Positions 42,665-56,619 of a stretch of DNA of 64,000 nt are shown one piece after another. The position numbers were made by a program, and so were the translations under genes. Source of the DNA: Latrodectus hesperus (lineage: Eukaryota; Arthropoda; Arachnida; Araneae; Theridiidae); the NCBI GenBank assembly GCA_037975125.1, contig CM075856.1:3026934-3090933 (forward strand), in the 5' to 3' direction. The notes below the pieces were generated by a model. It was given only the letters and a program-made list of their open reading frames with translations, was not told the origin of the DNA and searched no databases. Numbering within the stretch: the stretch's first letter is position 1; the number at the start of each line of letters is the position of its first letter.

Positions 42665-43164
42665 NNNNNNNNNNNNNNNNNNNNNNNNNNNNNNNNNNNN
42701 NNNNNNNNNNNNNNNNNNNNNNNNNNNNNNNNNNNNNNNNNNNNNNNNNNNNNNNNNNNNNNNNNNNNNNNNNNNNNNNNNNNNNNNNNNNNNNNNNNNN
42801 NNNNNNNNNNNNNNNNNNNNNNNNNNNNNNNNNNNNNNNNNNNNNNNNNNNNNNNNNNNNNNNNNNNNNNNNNNNNNNNNNNNNNNNNNNNNNNNNNNNN
42901 NNNNNNNNNNNNNNNNNNNNNNNNNNNNNNNNNNNNNNNNNNNNNNNNNNNNNNNNNNNNNNNNNNNNNNNNNNNNNNNNNNNNNNNNNNNNNNNNNNNN
43001 NNNNNNNNNNNNNNNNNNNNNNNNNNNNNNNNNNNNNNNNNNNNNNNNNNNNNNNNNNNNNNNNNNNNNNNNNNNNNNNNNNNNNNNNNNNNNNNNNNNN
43101 NNNNNNNNNNNNNNNNNNNNNNNNNNNNNNNNNNNNNNNNNNNNNNNNNNNNNNNNNNNNNNNN
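42665..43164. other. Assembly gap of exactly 500 N
   Basis: 500 consecutive N. The round length suggests a placeholder, so the true distance is unknown. Apparent open frames across it are meaningless. Confidence 1.
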
Positions 43165-43771
43165 TTATATTTTATTATTCCAGAATATTATAATAAAAAT
43201 AATGTTTTTTTGAAAATAAAAGCACACCTGTGAATTCTGATTTTTACTTTGTAACAGGGAATATTTTATGACCGTAATTTTGAGAGAAGTAGCACATAGT
43301 TGATTGCATAGGGTTAATGTTTCACATTCATATTTATATTTATTTGTATTTTTTATTGTTTTTATTTGTTATTTATTTAACGATGTTATAAATAATATAT
43401 ATCTCTTGATAGCTTACAAAGGTAAACGAAATATTACAATTTACAATGGATACACGTTTTTTACAAACTTTATGGGATGGGTAAAACAGTTTTTAAAATC
43501 GAATGTTCGGGGAAAAAAGTAAAGTCTTAGATCTCTTAAAATTAATGTACCCCAAACTTCTTTCTCTTTATACATAAACTATTTTGGCAGCGATAATATC
43601 TCAGGCAGTGATGGATGTCTACGTCAAAGTTCATGTATGACTTACTCTTCCTCATGTAAGTCATCAAGTAAATATTCTGGGCATTCATCGGCTACGTTGG
43701 TTTCTTAACAAAAAACCATGTATGACAAATAAGCAGTGATTATGACAAATAATATAATTCAGCATCACACA
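43165..43771. other. No supported gene; weak minus-strand exon-like piece at 43646-43703
   Basis: AT-rich after the gap. On the minus strand a 58-bp interval reads NVADECPEYLLDDLHEE, between an acceptor-like TTTTTTGTTAAG and a strong donor-like GTAAGT (43640-43645). It is too short to judge. Confidence 0.35.
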
Positions 43772-44151
43772 AAAATTAATTTGTGTTGTTGCTACTTATG
43801 ATACTTGGACAAGCGAAGCTCACTTTGGCGTCACCTATTCGAATTTAAGTCAGAAGGAAGGAGTTTTTAGTTTCCTTGCTCAAAGACTCCTCCGACAGAA
43901 GAGACCACCAGAGGATCCCCTCCCTCAATTTTGACATCGATCTGGAGAAGGAAGAAATTTTATCCAAACCATTGCACACTTAGTAACTGCTCAACGATTC
44001 AACAGAACTTTCGATTCTATAGATTTACTGAGCATATATAACGCATGCTCTCCGTGGGTCTTTGGCGTCACTGTGAATCGGACTCCACCCTTCTGAACTG
44101 AAGGCCGATACCCTAACCACTAGGCTACCAGGGCCTCCAAAATCAATTTGT
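43772..44151 (-). mobile_element. SINE, family 3, with target-site duplication
   Basis: Copy at 43785-44138. On the minus strand it begins GGAGGCCCTGGTAGCCTAGT, GGTTAGGGTATCGGCC and GGAGTCCGATTCACAGTG (the B-box region). It continues TGAGCAGTTACTAAGTGTGC and ends AGCTTCGCTTGTCCAAGTAT and CATAAGTAGCAACAACAC. AAAATTAATTTGT (43772-43784) and AAAATCAATTTGT (44139-44151) are the target-site duplication with one difference. Its middle (GGATCCTCTGGTGGTCTCTT) differs from the plus-strand copy at 27366. Confidence 0.85.
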
Positions 44152-44462
44152 CAAGTACTTTAATCCTAGAATATTACTTTCAAAAAATCGATTTCAAATC
44201 ATGGCGACTCCTTGCAGAAGTAACTGCTAATGTGTAGTTGAAGCTATTAATTATACTTGCATGCTTGTTCTGTAAAACGAGAGTCAAAGAAGAAAATTCC
44301 TCATGAATTGCCTTTGAGAAATACGAGAGGTCAACCTCGTAGAGCAGTTAGTTATCTACAATTCGAAGGATTTACGATTCTCCAACAGAAACGTCACTCA
44401 TAGTTTCTCAAACATAAATAATGAAAAAAAAATTTTTAAATTTGGAATCGGGTAAATCTTGA

Positions 44463-44777
44463 TTCTTTGGTGAAGTTTTGACGCCAAGATGTGCAGCTAA
44501 CAAGATGGCCGCTACACAAAAGCTATGGGAAGAACAAGATACTTCAGGATTACCAGAAATTAAAGTTTATTACCAAAATGTATCGCCAAACAAGTGGTAC
44601 CCGATTCTACACCGAACCCAAAATCTTAAAGGCAAAAGAGAGATTAATGAAAATGAGTTTGTACCAAACAGTTTAATCCATAAAGGAAAATTAAATTTAT
44701 TACTGACCCCATGGAGTCATAACGTTCAGCCACAATTTCGTAGAATCGTGAGTGTTAGAAATTTACAGGTTCTTTAA
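44463..44777 (+). CDS. Unrecognised open frame of ~104 codons, possible exon or transposon piece
   Basis: The plus-strand frame stays open from about 44463 to the TAA at 44775-44777 and has no early ATG. It reads TPRCAANKMAATQKLWEEQD, then LPEIKVYYQNVSPNKWYPIL and later LLTPWSHNVQPQFRRIV. Composition is less AT-driven than neighbouring accidental frames and rich in Trp, Pro and Gln, which makes it look once-coding. ...AATTTACAG|GTTCTT near 44768 could be a weak donor. No family was recognised. It may be a fragment of a transposase or of a host exon. Confidence 0.25.
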   Translation, partial: FFGEVLTPRCAANKMAATQKLWEEQDTSGLPEIKVYYQNVSPNKWYPILHRTQNLKGKREINENEFVPNSLIHKGKLNLLLTPWSHNVQPQFRRIVSVRNLQVL

Positions 44778-46355
44778 AACAAACGTATGCTGTATTTAAT
44801 AGCATATTAAATTTTGTGTTTATAAAAAATTATTTCGAGTTATAATAAATTGTTGTATTATTGCACGCCAAAATAACACTAGCTTGTACACTATATCATT
44901 ATCTGAGTATTATTTGAAGCTCAAAAAATTCTAGCTGACTCATTAACGATATTCAGCCACCAGACTTATGACCTTCTTTTCCGATCATAAAAGAGAAAAT
45001 GCCTATTTATCGAATCCGAAGAAATCGTTGAAACTTATCTATGCGATATTCTTGCTATGTCACAGTCACAGTGACATAGCAAGAGTATCGCATTTGATAA
45101 ATTGGTTTTTACGAATTCAAAAATATAGAAAAACGATAAAAAACATATTTTAAGTAGAAATTATTTTTAATAATATTTTCATTGAAGTAAAATATTAAAT
45201 CTCCGTATAATTCATGTTTACTATATCTACTTCAATATTTATTGCATTATTTAAAACATTTCTTATCATCATTTGGAATTTTACTTTTAAGGTAATTTTG
45301 AAACGGTGAATATTTTAAGCGAATTAATTAACTTAAATAATATTATGCAATTTAAATACATTTTGTTTCTAAATTTATACTGACCACAATATTTTTGTCG
45401 GGGCAACGTAGCGTAAATATCCTAAACAACAAGCCAAAATGTTTGAACATGAGTTAAACTTTATTAATATGAATACCATTTTATCAAAATTTCTTAAGAC
45501 TAGTTTTTATCCTTTACTGAACATTTGGTACCAGAAAATAAGAAGTATTAATTTGATGTTATAAGTATTGATTTTATATTAAAAGTATTAATTTTATATA
45601 ATATAAAATATATCAAATTTATCATTATTGAATTTTAAAAACAAAACTATTACAAAACAGCGGCATTATTTGCAGTTACGACAATTAAGAATTTGGCTGA
45701 AATTATTCTTCAGATAGGGTCAGAAAATAATATATTTTTCCAGAAATGCAAGTACAATACGTAATTGCAAAAATATCTGGATTCTATCGATTTTATTGTT
45801 ATTCAATTTAACAGATTAAAATCACCGAGCTATGTTAAGAGATAGAGAGAATAAAAAAATTCCTTAATTAATATATACATACAAATATAAACGCATAACA
45901 TCCGATTATTAAACTCTTCGGAATTAGAACACTCTTTTTCCTGTTTTTGTAAGGATTATTTGAAAGACTTATTAGTTCGGAAAAATTCCTAAAAAATGTT
46001 CTATGCGGTATTTGAAAATGAAATGTTAAATGTGTTAAATATCTGGATTCAATAAGTAAATTTAAATATTATTTCTGGTGTTTGCAAATTTCTTAATAAA
46101 TATTTTGTTCTGGAGTTTTAAAAAATTAAAAACTGTTAAAACTCCTGCTTACTTTATCATTCAAAAAGAAGCAAAAGTTCACAAACTATATTCAATGTCT
46201 TAAGCATTAAATTAGAAATACTATTCCTTATCTTTCTTACAATGAAAGAATATGAACTAATATAATAAAAATAGCTTCAATTTGAATTAAGTGAAGTATT
46301 CCTCTTTTGTTTTTATTGCAACTTCAGAAGCATTATGTAAATTTAGGTAAATGAC
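44778..46355. other. No gene seen apart from a fold-back sequence
   Basis: AT-rich. It holds the inverted repeat at about 45005-45125 and otherwise nothing recognised. Confidence 0.5.
45005..45125. repeat. Imperfect fold-back sequence with a strong inner hairpin
   Basis: TGCGATATTCTTGCTATGTC (from 45042) pairs with GACATAGCAAGAGTATCGCA (to 45092) with one mismatch across a 7-nt loop. Weaker complementarity continues outward (TTATC...GATAA, GAATCCG...CGAATTC) to about 45005 and 45125. It could be a small MITE or a microRNA-type precursor. Confidence 0.65.
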
Positions 46356-46680
46356 CTCTAACATATTCCTTTCCGACGGCGGGCACTTGGGGGAAGAACC
46401 CTATGCCACAACAAGGCCAGAAATTACTTATTTGTATTTACCCAGCGAGCACCTGTGAACCAAGTCACGGAGGCGCGTAGCGTTGCCCGCACCATACAAC
46501 CACAAACCCGTTTATAAGGTGGGCCACATTCATACATCATCACAGAAGAAAGGACAGAGAAACACAGAGAGAATAAAGAAAGAAAGTAACATACATGCCC
46601 GAACGGGGATTCGAACACGGAACCCACAGCTCATAAGTCAGGAACGCTAATCATCATTCAGCTGAACTCTAATATATTCC
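46356..46680 (-). mobile_element. SINE, family 2, with 14-bp target-site duplication
   Basis: Copy at 46370-46666. The head is degraded at its outer edge (AGCTGAATGATGATTAGCGT on the minus strand). B-box-like GTGTTCGAATCCCC, the centre CCACCTTATAAACGGGTTTG and the 3' part GGCATAGGGTTC...GTGCCCGCCGTCGG are clear. CTCTAACATATTCC (46356-46369) and CTCTAATATATTCC (46667-46680) form the target-site duplication with one difference. Confidence 0.87.
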
Positions 46681-49600
46681 CACCTACATTATCATTAAAA
46701 AAATCTGAAGGACTTACAAATATTAGCAAATAAAAAGTTTATGTGATTATTGTTGTTTGTTGGTATCGGCTTATGAATCGTTGTAATTTTTTTATTAAAA
46801 TGACAACTTGAATCAATGAAATGTATCGCGTGACTTTAATTATTTTTGCTGGCTATGTCCTTTTCATTCTGGCTTATAATGATTTACGTAATACATTTCT
46901 GGATGAGCAATCGATAGTTAAACATAACGTAATGACTGAATGACCAGAAACAAACAATCTAGTCACATGAAAGTGGCCATTACGTTCTTTCGATTTCGAC
47001 GTTAAATAACCATGCAATTGAGCATATATAATGTGTGCGTGAGTGATTCGGAAAATATTGCATATCTTGGAAAAATGCAGAAACGGAGTGATTATTCCGA
47101 CGTCCAAAATGGCAGGATCATTGTCTTTAGGGCCAAGGATGAATGTCCCAAACTCTTCCTGGAAACATGGTATACTCAAAGCGATGGCCAGTTGCTGATA
47201 ACAGAATGTTTAAATTGATAAGATCAAGTAACAAATAAATAACGATTATTTTTATATGATTATAAATTTATTAAAAGAGCGAACCAAATTATATATATCA
47301 TGGTATAATTGTTTTCGATTGCTTATAAACTATTTAAAAATTTCTTAAAATTATTTATGCAAATTATATATTATTGCAGTTTTAAAATATATTCATTCCC
47401 TATCATAAAACATTCTCATCAAAAAGTGTTTTGATTTTATTAAAATGCCATTTGATTTTTATATATTAGTATATATAGCTCTACAAAATTCCAGAACAAT
47501 CTTCTACACATAAGCTTTATTTAAAGTACCAAAGGAAGACCAGTAATTAATTAAAAAGAAGGATGCAAATTCGAATTTTTGAATGATTTCAAAATCTGTT
47601 TGCTCAGTATTTTTATTCGCTACTGTGCCTGCTATTATTAGCTTTAAACTGAACCGCTTTTTGATGTACATACTTGGTTTGAAAATTGCAAAATATATTA
47701 ACGAAAATCGTCAGTAATTTCATACGGAGAAGCTTTTTGCTCAAATATTGAGATCAGTTTCTGTTGCTGTTATAAATTTTATGTTCCCATTTTGCGAAGC
47801 AAAATGAGTTGTATGATACTTATATGCTTTACAATTCTTTTCCTGTATTAAAAGAATGATTTTCTTTTCAAAATAATAATATATTTGATGAAAAATTTTA
47901 TTTCAATCTTTTGAAAATCAATATCTAGAAACAAATGAAACTGTATTTCCCCCATTTTTTACTCTTTCTTTTATTAATTTAAAATAACAAATTAGCTTTT
48001 CTTGACCGAAAAAGTTGAAACTATTTTTATGATGACTTGTTTACATTCTTCTATAACATAATTACTATTACAAAAGAAAGAGAACCATAATTGCTTTAAA
48101 AAGAGTTTTTTCATAGTTGATAATTTTCTTGAATTTTCCCTATAAATTTAATTTTCTATAGCTCAAGAATTTAACAAAAAGGCATAGATGAACTGAAATA
48201 TCTAAAATATGTTTAAGAATTTGAAGTGTCTAAAATGCGTATATGAATACTGTTTCATAAAATATACATAAGAATAACAGTTTTGTATCAAATGACAAAA
48301 ATACAAAACCCCAATTAATTTTTTTAACTTTTTTAGAGCATCTTGCAGATTGCAATAATTCTTTTAAAATTATTCCCCAAAGTTTATGGCATATGTATCT
48401 ACAATGATAAGTAATGTTCAAAAAAATTAAGGAGATGAATTGGCGATATAAATAAATCAGAGCAATAACAATTTCACCAATTTTTAGAATGTTATATTTT
48501 GCTGTAAAATGTGTGGCAATTAGCTTAAAAATCTTAGCAGACTAAAGTTTTCTCATTAGAATTTTAAAATCACAAGCAGATGGGAAAAATTGGAAATTAA
48601 GAATATCAGAATACCAGCAATTTATAAAAAAATAAATTTTCTCAATCTAAATATAATGATCTTTTTTTCACTTCATTTGTAACTAAGTTGCACTTAAAAA
48701 AATACAAGTTCATAAATTCATCATTTGGGATATTACTTTATATTATAGTTTTATTACACTTTCTCATTTTAAGCACCTATTATTTAATCCTAGATTTATT
48801 ATTTTTTATTTATCTTGAATGTTAGTTTTTCTTTCCTGTTATACTGCAGATTATGATTTTTAGCTAAGCGAATTACTTGTTTTTAAGAATTCCGGCATTT
48901 GTAACATGTCCTTTGTTCCACACCAGCAGCAGTTTCATAAGTTTAATTTCCTTGTTAATAAATTACAATAATTTTCTTGAAAAGAACATTTAACTTCGCA
49001 GTAGAGTGATTTCTATATATTAAAAACTGTATTGATAAATGTGAATATTCAATAAATAGGGAATCTTGAATTAAAACGCGTCAACGTCTCATTTAGGCAC
49101 AGCAACTTTTTTATTTTATACAATCCGGCACTTGTAACATTATATTAAATAAAATATTAAGTAAATATATAAGTATCAGAAAGAATCACAGTATCAGTAT
49201 TGTTTTTATTTTTTATTAATAATTATTAATACTTACATATTTTCTCGCATAGAGATTCAGCATATGGTTATTAGCTTGTAAACTCAAAAATACCTTACAT
49301 TTCCCCTCTAAAATTATTAAATAACATATTATAATCAATATATAAACCATTCCAAGAATATAATCGTAATTGTATATGTATGCAATTATTGCAAGAATTT
49401 TTTAGATGTGCTGGTTATATGTTTTCTAAAGTAATATATAGCTAATTTAAAAACACATTCTATTGAAATAAGTTAATGATTTTTTTATTTTGCTATGCAG
49501 TTATCCAACATTAGCACCCCAACATTGAGCAGACTGCAACTGTCCAACATGAACAATTTAATGTAATATTGAATACAATGTTATCGTTTAATTATTTTCT

Positions 49601-50901
49601 TAGTGGAAATAATAATAAATTTTTTTCAATCGTTATCATGTAAAGTCATTATAGTGTGCAAACTAATTTTATATATAAAATTTAAATCGGTTATCTATAA
49701 AACTTCACCATAAGATCTGTGTTTTCTTATCGACAGTTATATATTAATGATATGTTATTGTGGTCTCAAAATAAATATGACCGGATCATTGGCAATGATA
49801 AGTGCTACAGATCTTTTATAACTATTCTACTAAATCTTCAAAGATATTGTAATCAGAAAGTTATGAGGTATTTTAACCTCAAAGGAAACGAAAAAAATTG
49901 CTTAGAACTGAAGGCATGATGGTTGGCTACATATTGCTCCCAAGCAATTGATGCCTTCGAATAGTGCAGATATTTCGTTAGAAAACTCCTGCCATCGCAT
50001 ACATAAATAATGACGCAAGCAAAATTATCTTTGATTTATTTCTTACATATATTTAAAATAATGCATTAAGTTTCCAAAACTAGCTTTAAATTATCAGTTA
50101 AGAATTTTTTTAGATTCTTTCAAGGTGTTTTTAAAATAAATAAACATATATAACTTTTCAAGGTAAATTTTTCTTAAATTATGCAAGTGCAATGTGCACT
50201 GAAATGTCCTACTAAAAATACCCGGAATAATAATTACAATGTGTGTATTAACACATAAAGGTAATTTCTGGAACTGATGGTATTCTTTGCGTATAACAGC
50301 AGTTTTTATTATTTAATTTCAAAAATATTTTATTATTAATCATTTTTATAATTTCAAAATTGATTTAACGAAATAAGTCTTACAGTTTTCTGAGAGTCAG
50401 TTTACAATATTTTATTGTATAATTAGTTTAATTATATATTCTGTTGTAATTCTTATTTATACATAGATTTTACAGTACAAATTGATGATTTGGAATGAGG
50501 ATGCATATTGTTTCAGAATTAAATGTAACATTTTCGTACAATCTTTAACAAAACATTAATCTGTAGAATATAATGAAGGTTATAGGAAATACCAAGTAAC
50601 ATGAAATAGAAATTAAATAGCACAAAATATTCAGATCAAAGCATCATGGTTTCAGCTTGTCCCTGTTTAGTGATAGATAATTAATATAATCAAAAATAAT
50701 TAGAAAGTTACTCATATATAATAAACGAGTGACATTCTAGTAATTTAGAAACGTTTAGTCGTGGTGTTTAGAAACGTATTATGCTTTCGTAGATTGTAGC
50801 AGATAGTGAAACTTGTTTCATTAGCTTGAGCCTAGTAAATTAAGAGGAGCATTAATAATCTTTATAACGTTAATTTTTGTGCCCTAATACTAATATGTTT
50901 T
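46681..50901. other. Long AT-rich stretch; one less AT-rich patch near 46.87-47.22 kb
   Basis: Only 46870-47220 stands out. A plus-strand frame there (47012-47218) reads KRSDYSDVQNGRIIVFRA, faintly like the N-terminus of a Tc1-type transposase (SDFxRGRIIGxR), but nothing downstream supports it. The rest shows no recognised content. Confidence 0.4.
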
Positions 50902-51320
50902 ACACACTCACAAGAGCTCCAGTGGCTCAGTAGCTTCATGCCGCTTCCCGTAAACTCAGCAAAGTGAAGCATCATTTGCCGGGAGCTGTGGTTGGGAGGG
51001 TGTACCACGGTGTACTCTCCTTCACTGGGTTGCTGGAGCTCCGTGGGTTGGAGACATGTCAACGTTAATATGTGACGTCCAAAATCCTTCCAGCTGCTGT
51101 GGCGTGGATGTGGAGAGGAGGGTGCCAGCTCAGATGTGGCCTCGTCACCTGAGCGTGGTTCAAAATGACGATGCACCTTAAAAAGAGCAAAGTCGTACTT
51201 TCACCTTCGAGGTGCTCTGATCCAAACGAAAGATGCTCTCTATTCACTTAATTTGCACTGTCAAAGGCATAGCGAGCTTGGCTTGTCCAAGTGTCATAAG
51301 CAACAACAACACACACACAA
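50902..51320 (+). mobile_element. SINE, family 4, second copy
   Basis: Copy at 50914-51308 starting GAGCTCCAGTGGCTCAGTAG. It is closely similar throughout to 28879-29280, including GCTGGAGCTCCGTGGGTTGG, TGTGGCCTCGTCACCTGAGC and the tail GGCATAGCGAGCTTGGCTTG, GTCATAAGCAACAACAAC. ACACACTCACAA (50902-50913) and ACACACACACAA (51309-51320) are a probable target-site duplication with one mismatch. It ends about 500 bp before the SLC22 exon. Minus-strand frames inside it are not genes. Confidence 0.85.
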
Positions 51321-51807
51321 ATATTTTTCTACAATAATTCCTCTTTTGCTGCTAAAATATAAAATATCAAACTCAAAATGTTTACAAATCATTTGATTGT
51401 TTGAGTCTTAAAAATGATACAAATGTCGTCATTCTATACATTGCAATGGAATACGAAACTGAAAGCATGTTTAAAAGAAACGTACTATAAATTGAGTTCC
51501 AGCAAATATATATTAAAGCAATTTTTAAGCTTCATGAAACTTCACCGCATACCGTTTTCACGCGCGACGATCTATTAGAGATATTAATTTCGATTCAGGC
51601 AACATAATATGCTTTCAGATGCGAAAACATTAAAATAGTAAGGAAGGAAATTACGCAGAACATTTTCATGAATGGTAAAATATAAAAAACGCTCATATTT
51701 TTATGTAAAAATTTTAAAAACTATATCCATTTTATAATAACATAATAAAATTAATTTTAATGTTATGTATTCTAAAATGTCTTTTATAGTTGTTTTAATT
51801 TTTGCAG
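51321..51807. other. Intron or 5' flank of the SLC22 exon
   Basis: AT-rich sequence ending in the acceptor TTTTAATTTTTGCAG at 51807. No other feature recognised. Confidence 0.5.
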
Positions 51808-52195
51808 GCTGATAGTGTAATCTTAAACTATGGAATTCGAGGACATTCTGAAAGACATAGGCGATTTTGGATTCTACCAGAAGTTCTTGGTATTTGCTTT
51901 CTTAGGACCTGCTTTCACAATCATTCCATGGATTGCACTGAATGCCATTTTTGTGTCCAGCACACCTGACCACTGGTGCCGAGTGCCCGAATTGGAGTCA
52001 TCAGGTTTGTCGCTTGAAGAGCAGAAGTACCTCATTCGGCCTCCATCGGACAGATCCTGCTCCAGGTATGACGTCAATTACTCCCAGATCCTGCAGTCAG
52101 GAAACTGGACCATCCATCTGGATTGGCCCACGAAGAAGTGTGACGTTGGTTGGCAATATGATAAGACAGACTACGATGAAACAGCTGTTACAAAA
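51808..52195 (+). CDS. First coding exon of an SLC22-family organic cation/anion transporter (coding 51830-52195)
   Basis: SLC22 proteins are 12-helix plasma-membrane carriers of organic cations, anions or carnitine. The exon starts after a good acceptor (TTTTTGCAG, 51807), has 22 nt of leader, then ATG at 51830, and ends in phase 0 at a strong donor (AAA|GTGAGT, 52196). It encodes 122 residues. MEFEDILKDIGDFGFYQKF is the usual N-terminus. A transmembrane helix (TM1) lies at about residues 20-42. The large first extracellular loop then begins, with HWCRVPEL (C50), CSRYD (C77) and C104 in KKCDVGWQYD, plus N-glycosylation sequons N83-Y-S and N92-W-T. The order DHWC.VPEL, C.RYD, C..GW.YD is the family loop signature. 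The expected continuation (usually FDLVC..., TM2 onward) was not found before 64000, so the first coding intron exceeds 11.8 kb or the gene is broken. Its GC is clearly higher than its surroundings. Substrate cannot be told. Confidence 0.88.
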
Positions 52196-54035
<1,840 letters not shown>

Positions 54036-54096
54036 AAATACTGTTGTAATAACAAATTATGTTGACCAATTCTTATTTTTACTTAATGACGATTAA

Positions 54097-54410
54097 GGCC
54101 GAGGTTACGTGTTTGGTTCAGGCGTCGTTTACGTTATCGAAAGGTAGTGAGTTCGAATCCCAACTTGTCCGGAGACCTCTCGAGTTCATTGAAGGTGGCT
54201 AGGATGAGTTAAATAAGTTGTTCTTGCAATGTCCTCCAAGTATAATGATGCATCTTTTGATGGCAAGTCAAGGATTTATGAAATTAGCTTTGCACATGCT
54301 TCAAAATTACGAAAACTCCCCCTCGTTACTATCTGAAAACTGCTGGACTTTGCAGTTTGGACACCGACACTGGTTCTAGATACGGCGGTGTATTCTGGTG
54401 CAACAACTTT
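54097..54410 (+). mobile_element. Probable SINE, fifth head type
   Basis: The sequence opens GGCCGAGGTTACGTGTTTGG, with TTCAGGCGTC, and carries an excellent B-box GAGTTCGAATCCC at about 54150-54162 followed by a moderate-GC body (GGAGACCTCTCGAGTTCATT, GCTGGACTTTGCAGTTTGGA). The body ends near GTGCAACAAC at about 54400. No second copy exists in the window and no target-site duplication was seen, so the call rests on the tRNA-like head and length only. An unrelated tRNA pseudogene is possible. Confidence 0.5.
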
Positions 54411-56189
54411 TTGATGAAGAATCCACAAACTTAGGATAGTTATGTGTAGTTTTATTTCTTGCGTATACTTCGATTAGTTTTTATGTTATAGAGTTTTGTT
54501 CAGCTATCACCTTCAACACAAGCAAAATTTAGTAAAACAATTAATAAAATAATAAAAAATTTAATTCATCCTTTCCGATTTAAGTTAATTATAAAGTGAA
54601 TGTTTTGTTTTGTCTTTTTCATTTTGCGGTTTCTTCTGTTCTATAGTAAAGTTGTTAATGGCTTCAATTAATGGAAGACGACTTCTCAAACCAATGTTTT
54701 GGTTTTTGTATAAAAAATCGTTTTTATAAACAAAATGAAACTGGACAAAACTTTTAATTTTGATTCCAATGAGTTGAAGCCATTGAGTCGTAACTCAATA
54801 TGGGCTTCATATCCAAATCAATTCGATTATTTTTAAGGGTATTTTGCTTAAAGTGATTCGAAACTACTTTTGGAATTATGGTGTGTAATAATCGTCACAA
54901 TTAATTATTTACTCACAAAATGTCCAACAAATCAAAAATCAAAAAAGAACAAAAGAATTAGAGAGGCTTTAACGAATTTCGGAATGGAAATGAAATGACA
55001 AAAGAGATGTTGGTGAGCTGGGGAGTCAGGCACTTGAATCGGTCAAAGATGAAAATTAAAAAAAGATAACAGTTTCAGGAAATTTTGAAAGCAATATCGC
55101 TAATGATTTAACAATTTTGAAATTATTTATTTAGAACAACAGATTTTAAAAACTTTTACAAACAGAAAAATTATAATTAAAAAATACTTCTTTTTTGCTG
55201 GTAAAAATCACGAACGGATTTTTTCTCATCGCTGTTGTCACTCAGATATTACATGGTGAACTTTGCCTTGTTTGCTGCCGTTCGAAGAAAAAGATTTGAA
55301 GGTAAACAGAAAATTCGTCGACAAGTCGGGTTTCAGACGCCGTCTCAATACGATGTCGTAATTAATTATGTGCGACGTCGATAAAACGTTACGTCTTGGA
55401 AATTTTAAGCCAATGAGAATTGTAATAAAGTGATTTAGCCGTAATCTCAAGTGGAAAGAAAGAAACAAACACTTTATGGTTAAATATATATTTGATTGCT
55501 AAAACAAACTTTTATTAATTGCTGTTGTGTATGATAACTAAAAATTACTTATGTATGAGAGTAAAATCCGTAAATAAAGGAGAGAGAGATGTTCAAAATG
55601 ATTTAATGTAACAGAATCTTAACGTAGGGAAAATTTTATAATAACTAAAAAAATTTAAAAAAAAGAACAGTGGCAAGTATATTTAGGATATTAGTGAGCA
55701 GTTGTCCTCATTTCAAAATATTATTCAAATCATTTTCTTTAAAATTCTCTTTTTCTGAAGCGCTGAATATAATCCATAAATGCAATCAGTTAGATATAAG
55801 TTCAAGTAAATATCTTTTTATACTATGCAAATTTCGTGAAGATATTTAAAAGATATTACTTATAACATAAACTTGCGTAATTTTAGAGACTCATTTCTTA
55901 GATTGACTTCATAATGTAGTTTGGCAGCATATGGCGTCTACACTTATAAACTGAAAACGTGACGAAGTTCATTTGCATTATCATCTCATGTATTTTTGTC
56001 AAAGCAAAGTTAAGCTCTTTGTTTGTTTTATTACGACTCCGGCAAATATATTATGTAGATATTATTTATGTCTCCATATGAATAAAATATAACAACATGA
56101 ATGCAACACCGATAGGTTTTTGCCGCAGACGCTTTATTAAATTCACCAAATCTATCACAGACAAAATTAACGAAACCTCTGATAATATT
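54411..56189. other. No gene seen; GC-richer patch near 55.2-55.4 kb
   Basis: AT-rich. About 55230-55420 has raised GC (CGTCGACAAGTCGGGTTTCA, GCGACGTCGATAAAACGTTA) and might be regulatory. The minus-strand frame over it is not protein-like. Confidence 0.4.
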
Positions 56190-56619
56190 ATAACTAACCG
56201 CTTCATTTATTGCTCATCGAAAACTTAATAAAATAAAGAACAAAATATAAATCAATTTGATATTGTTTTTTTACTTTAAAATATGTTGAAAAATGTGCCA
56301 AAATATATGAATTTAGATTACAATATATTAGATGATATAAAATATCCACTTTTTTGGTGTTTTCATTTATTGCAATTAATTAAAAAATATCTTGAAGGAA
56401 TTTGATAAAATCAAGAAAAAATAGACTTGTAAGAACTTGAATATGTAAAACTCTAAATGATTTAAAAGAGTGAGAGAAGCTGAATATGTTATCAAATACA
56501 TTTTATTAAATTTAAAGATCATTTACATAATCAATAAAACGTTTCGTATAGTTTTACACAAAACTTATATATTGTTCTCATTCCAAAATTTTGTATTTCG
56601 TTTGACTTTTATACTAAAT
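56190..56619 (+). repeat. Left copy of a 430-bp direct repeat flanking a LINE
   Basis: Begins ATAACTAACCGCTTCATTTA and ends CTTTTATACTAAAT. It is about 97% identical by eye (around 13 differences) to 58501-58931 in the same orientation. It ends at the very base where the LINE tail begins. Confidence 0.95.

Noticed and set aside
42644..43213. Open frames of 177-189 codons
   Set aside because: They run through the N gap.
47012..47218. Open frame resembling the N-terminus of a Tc1-type transposase
   Set aside because: Only a dozen residues are suggestive and nothing follows; mentioned in the region entry only.
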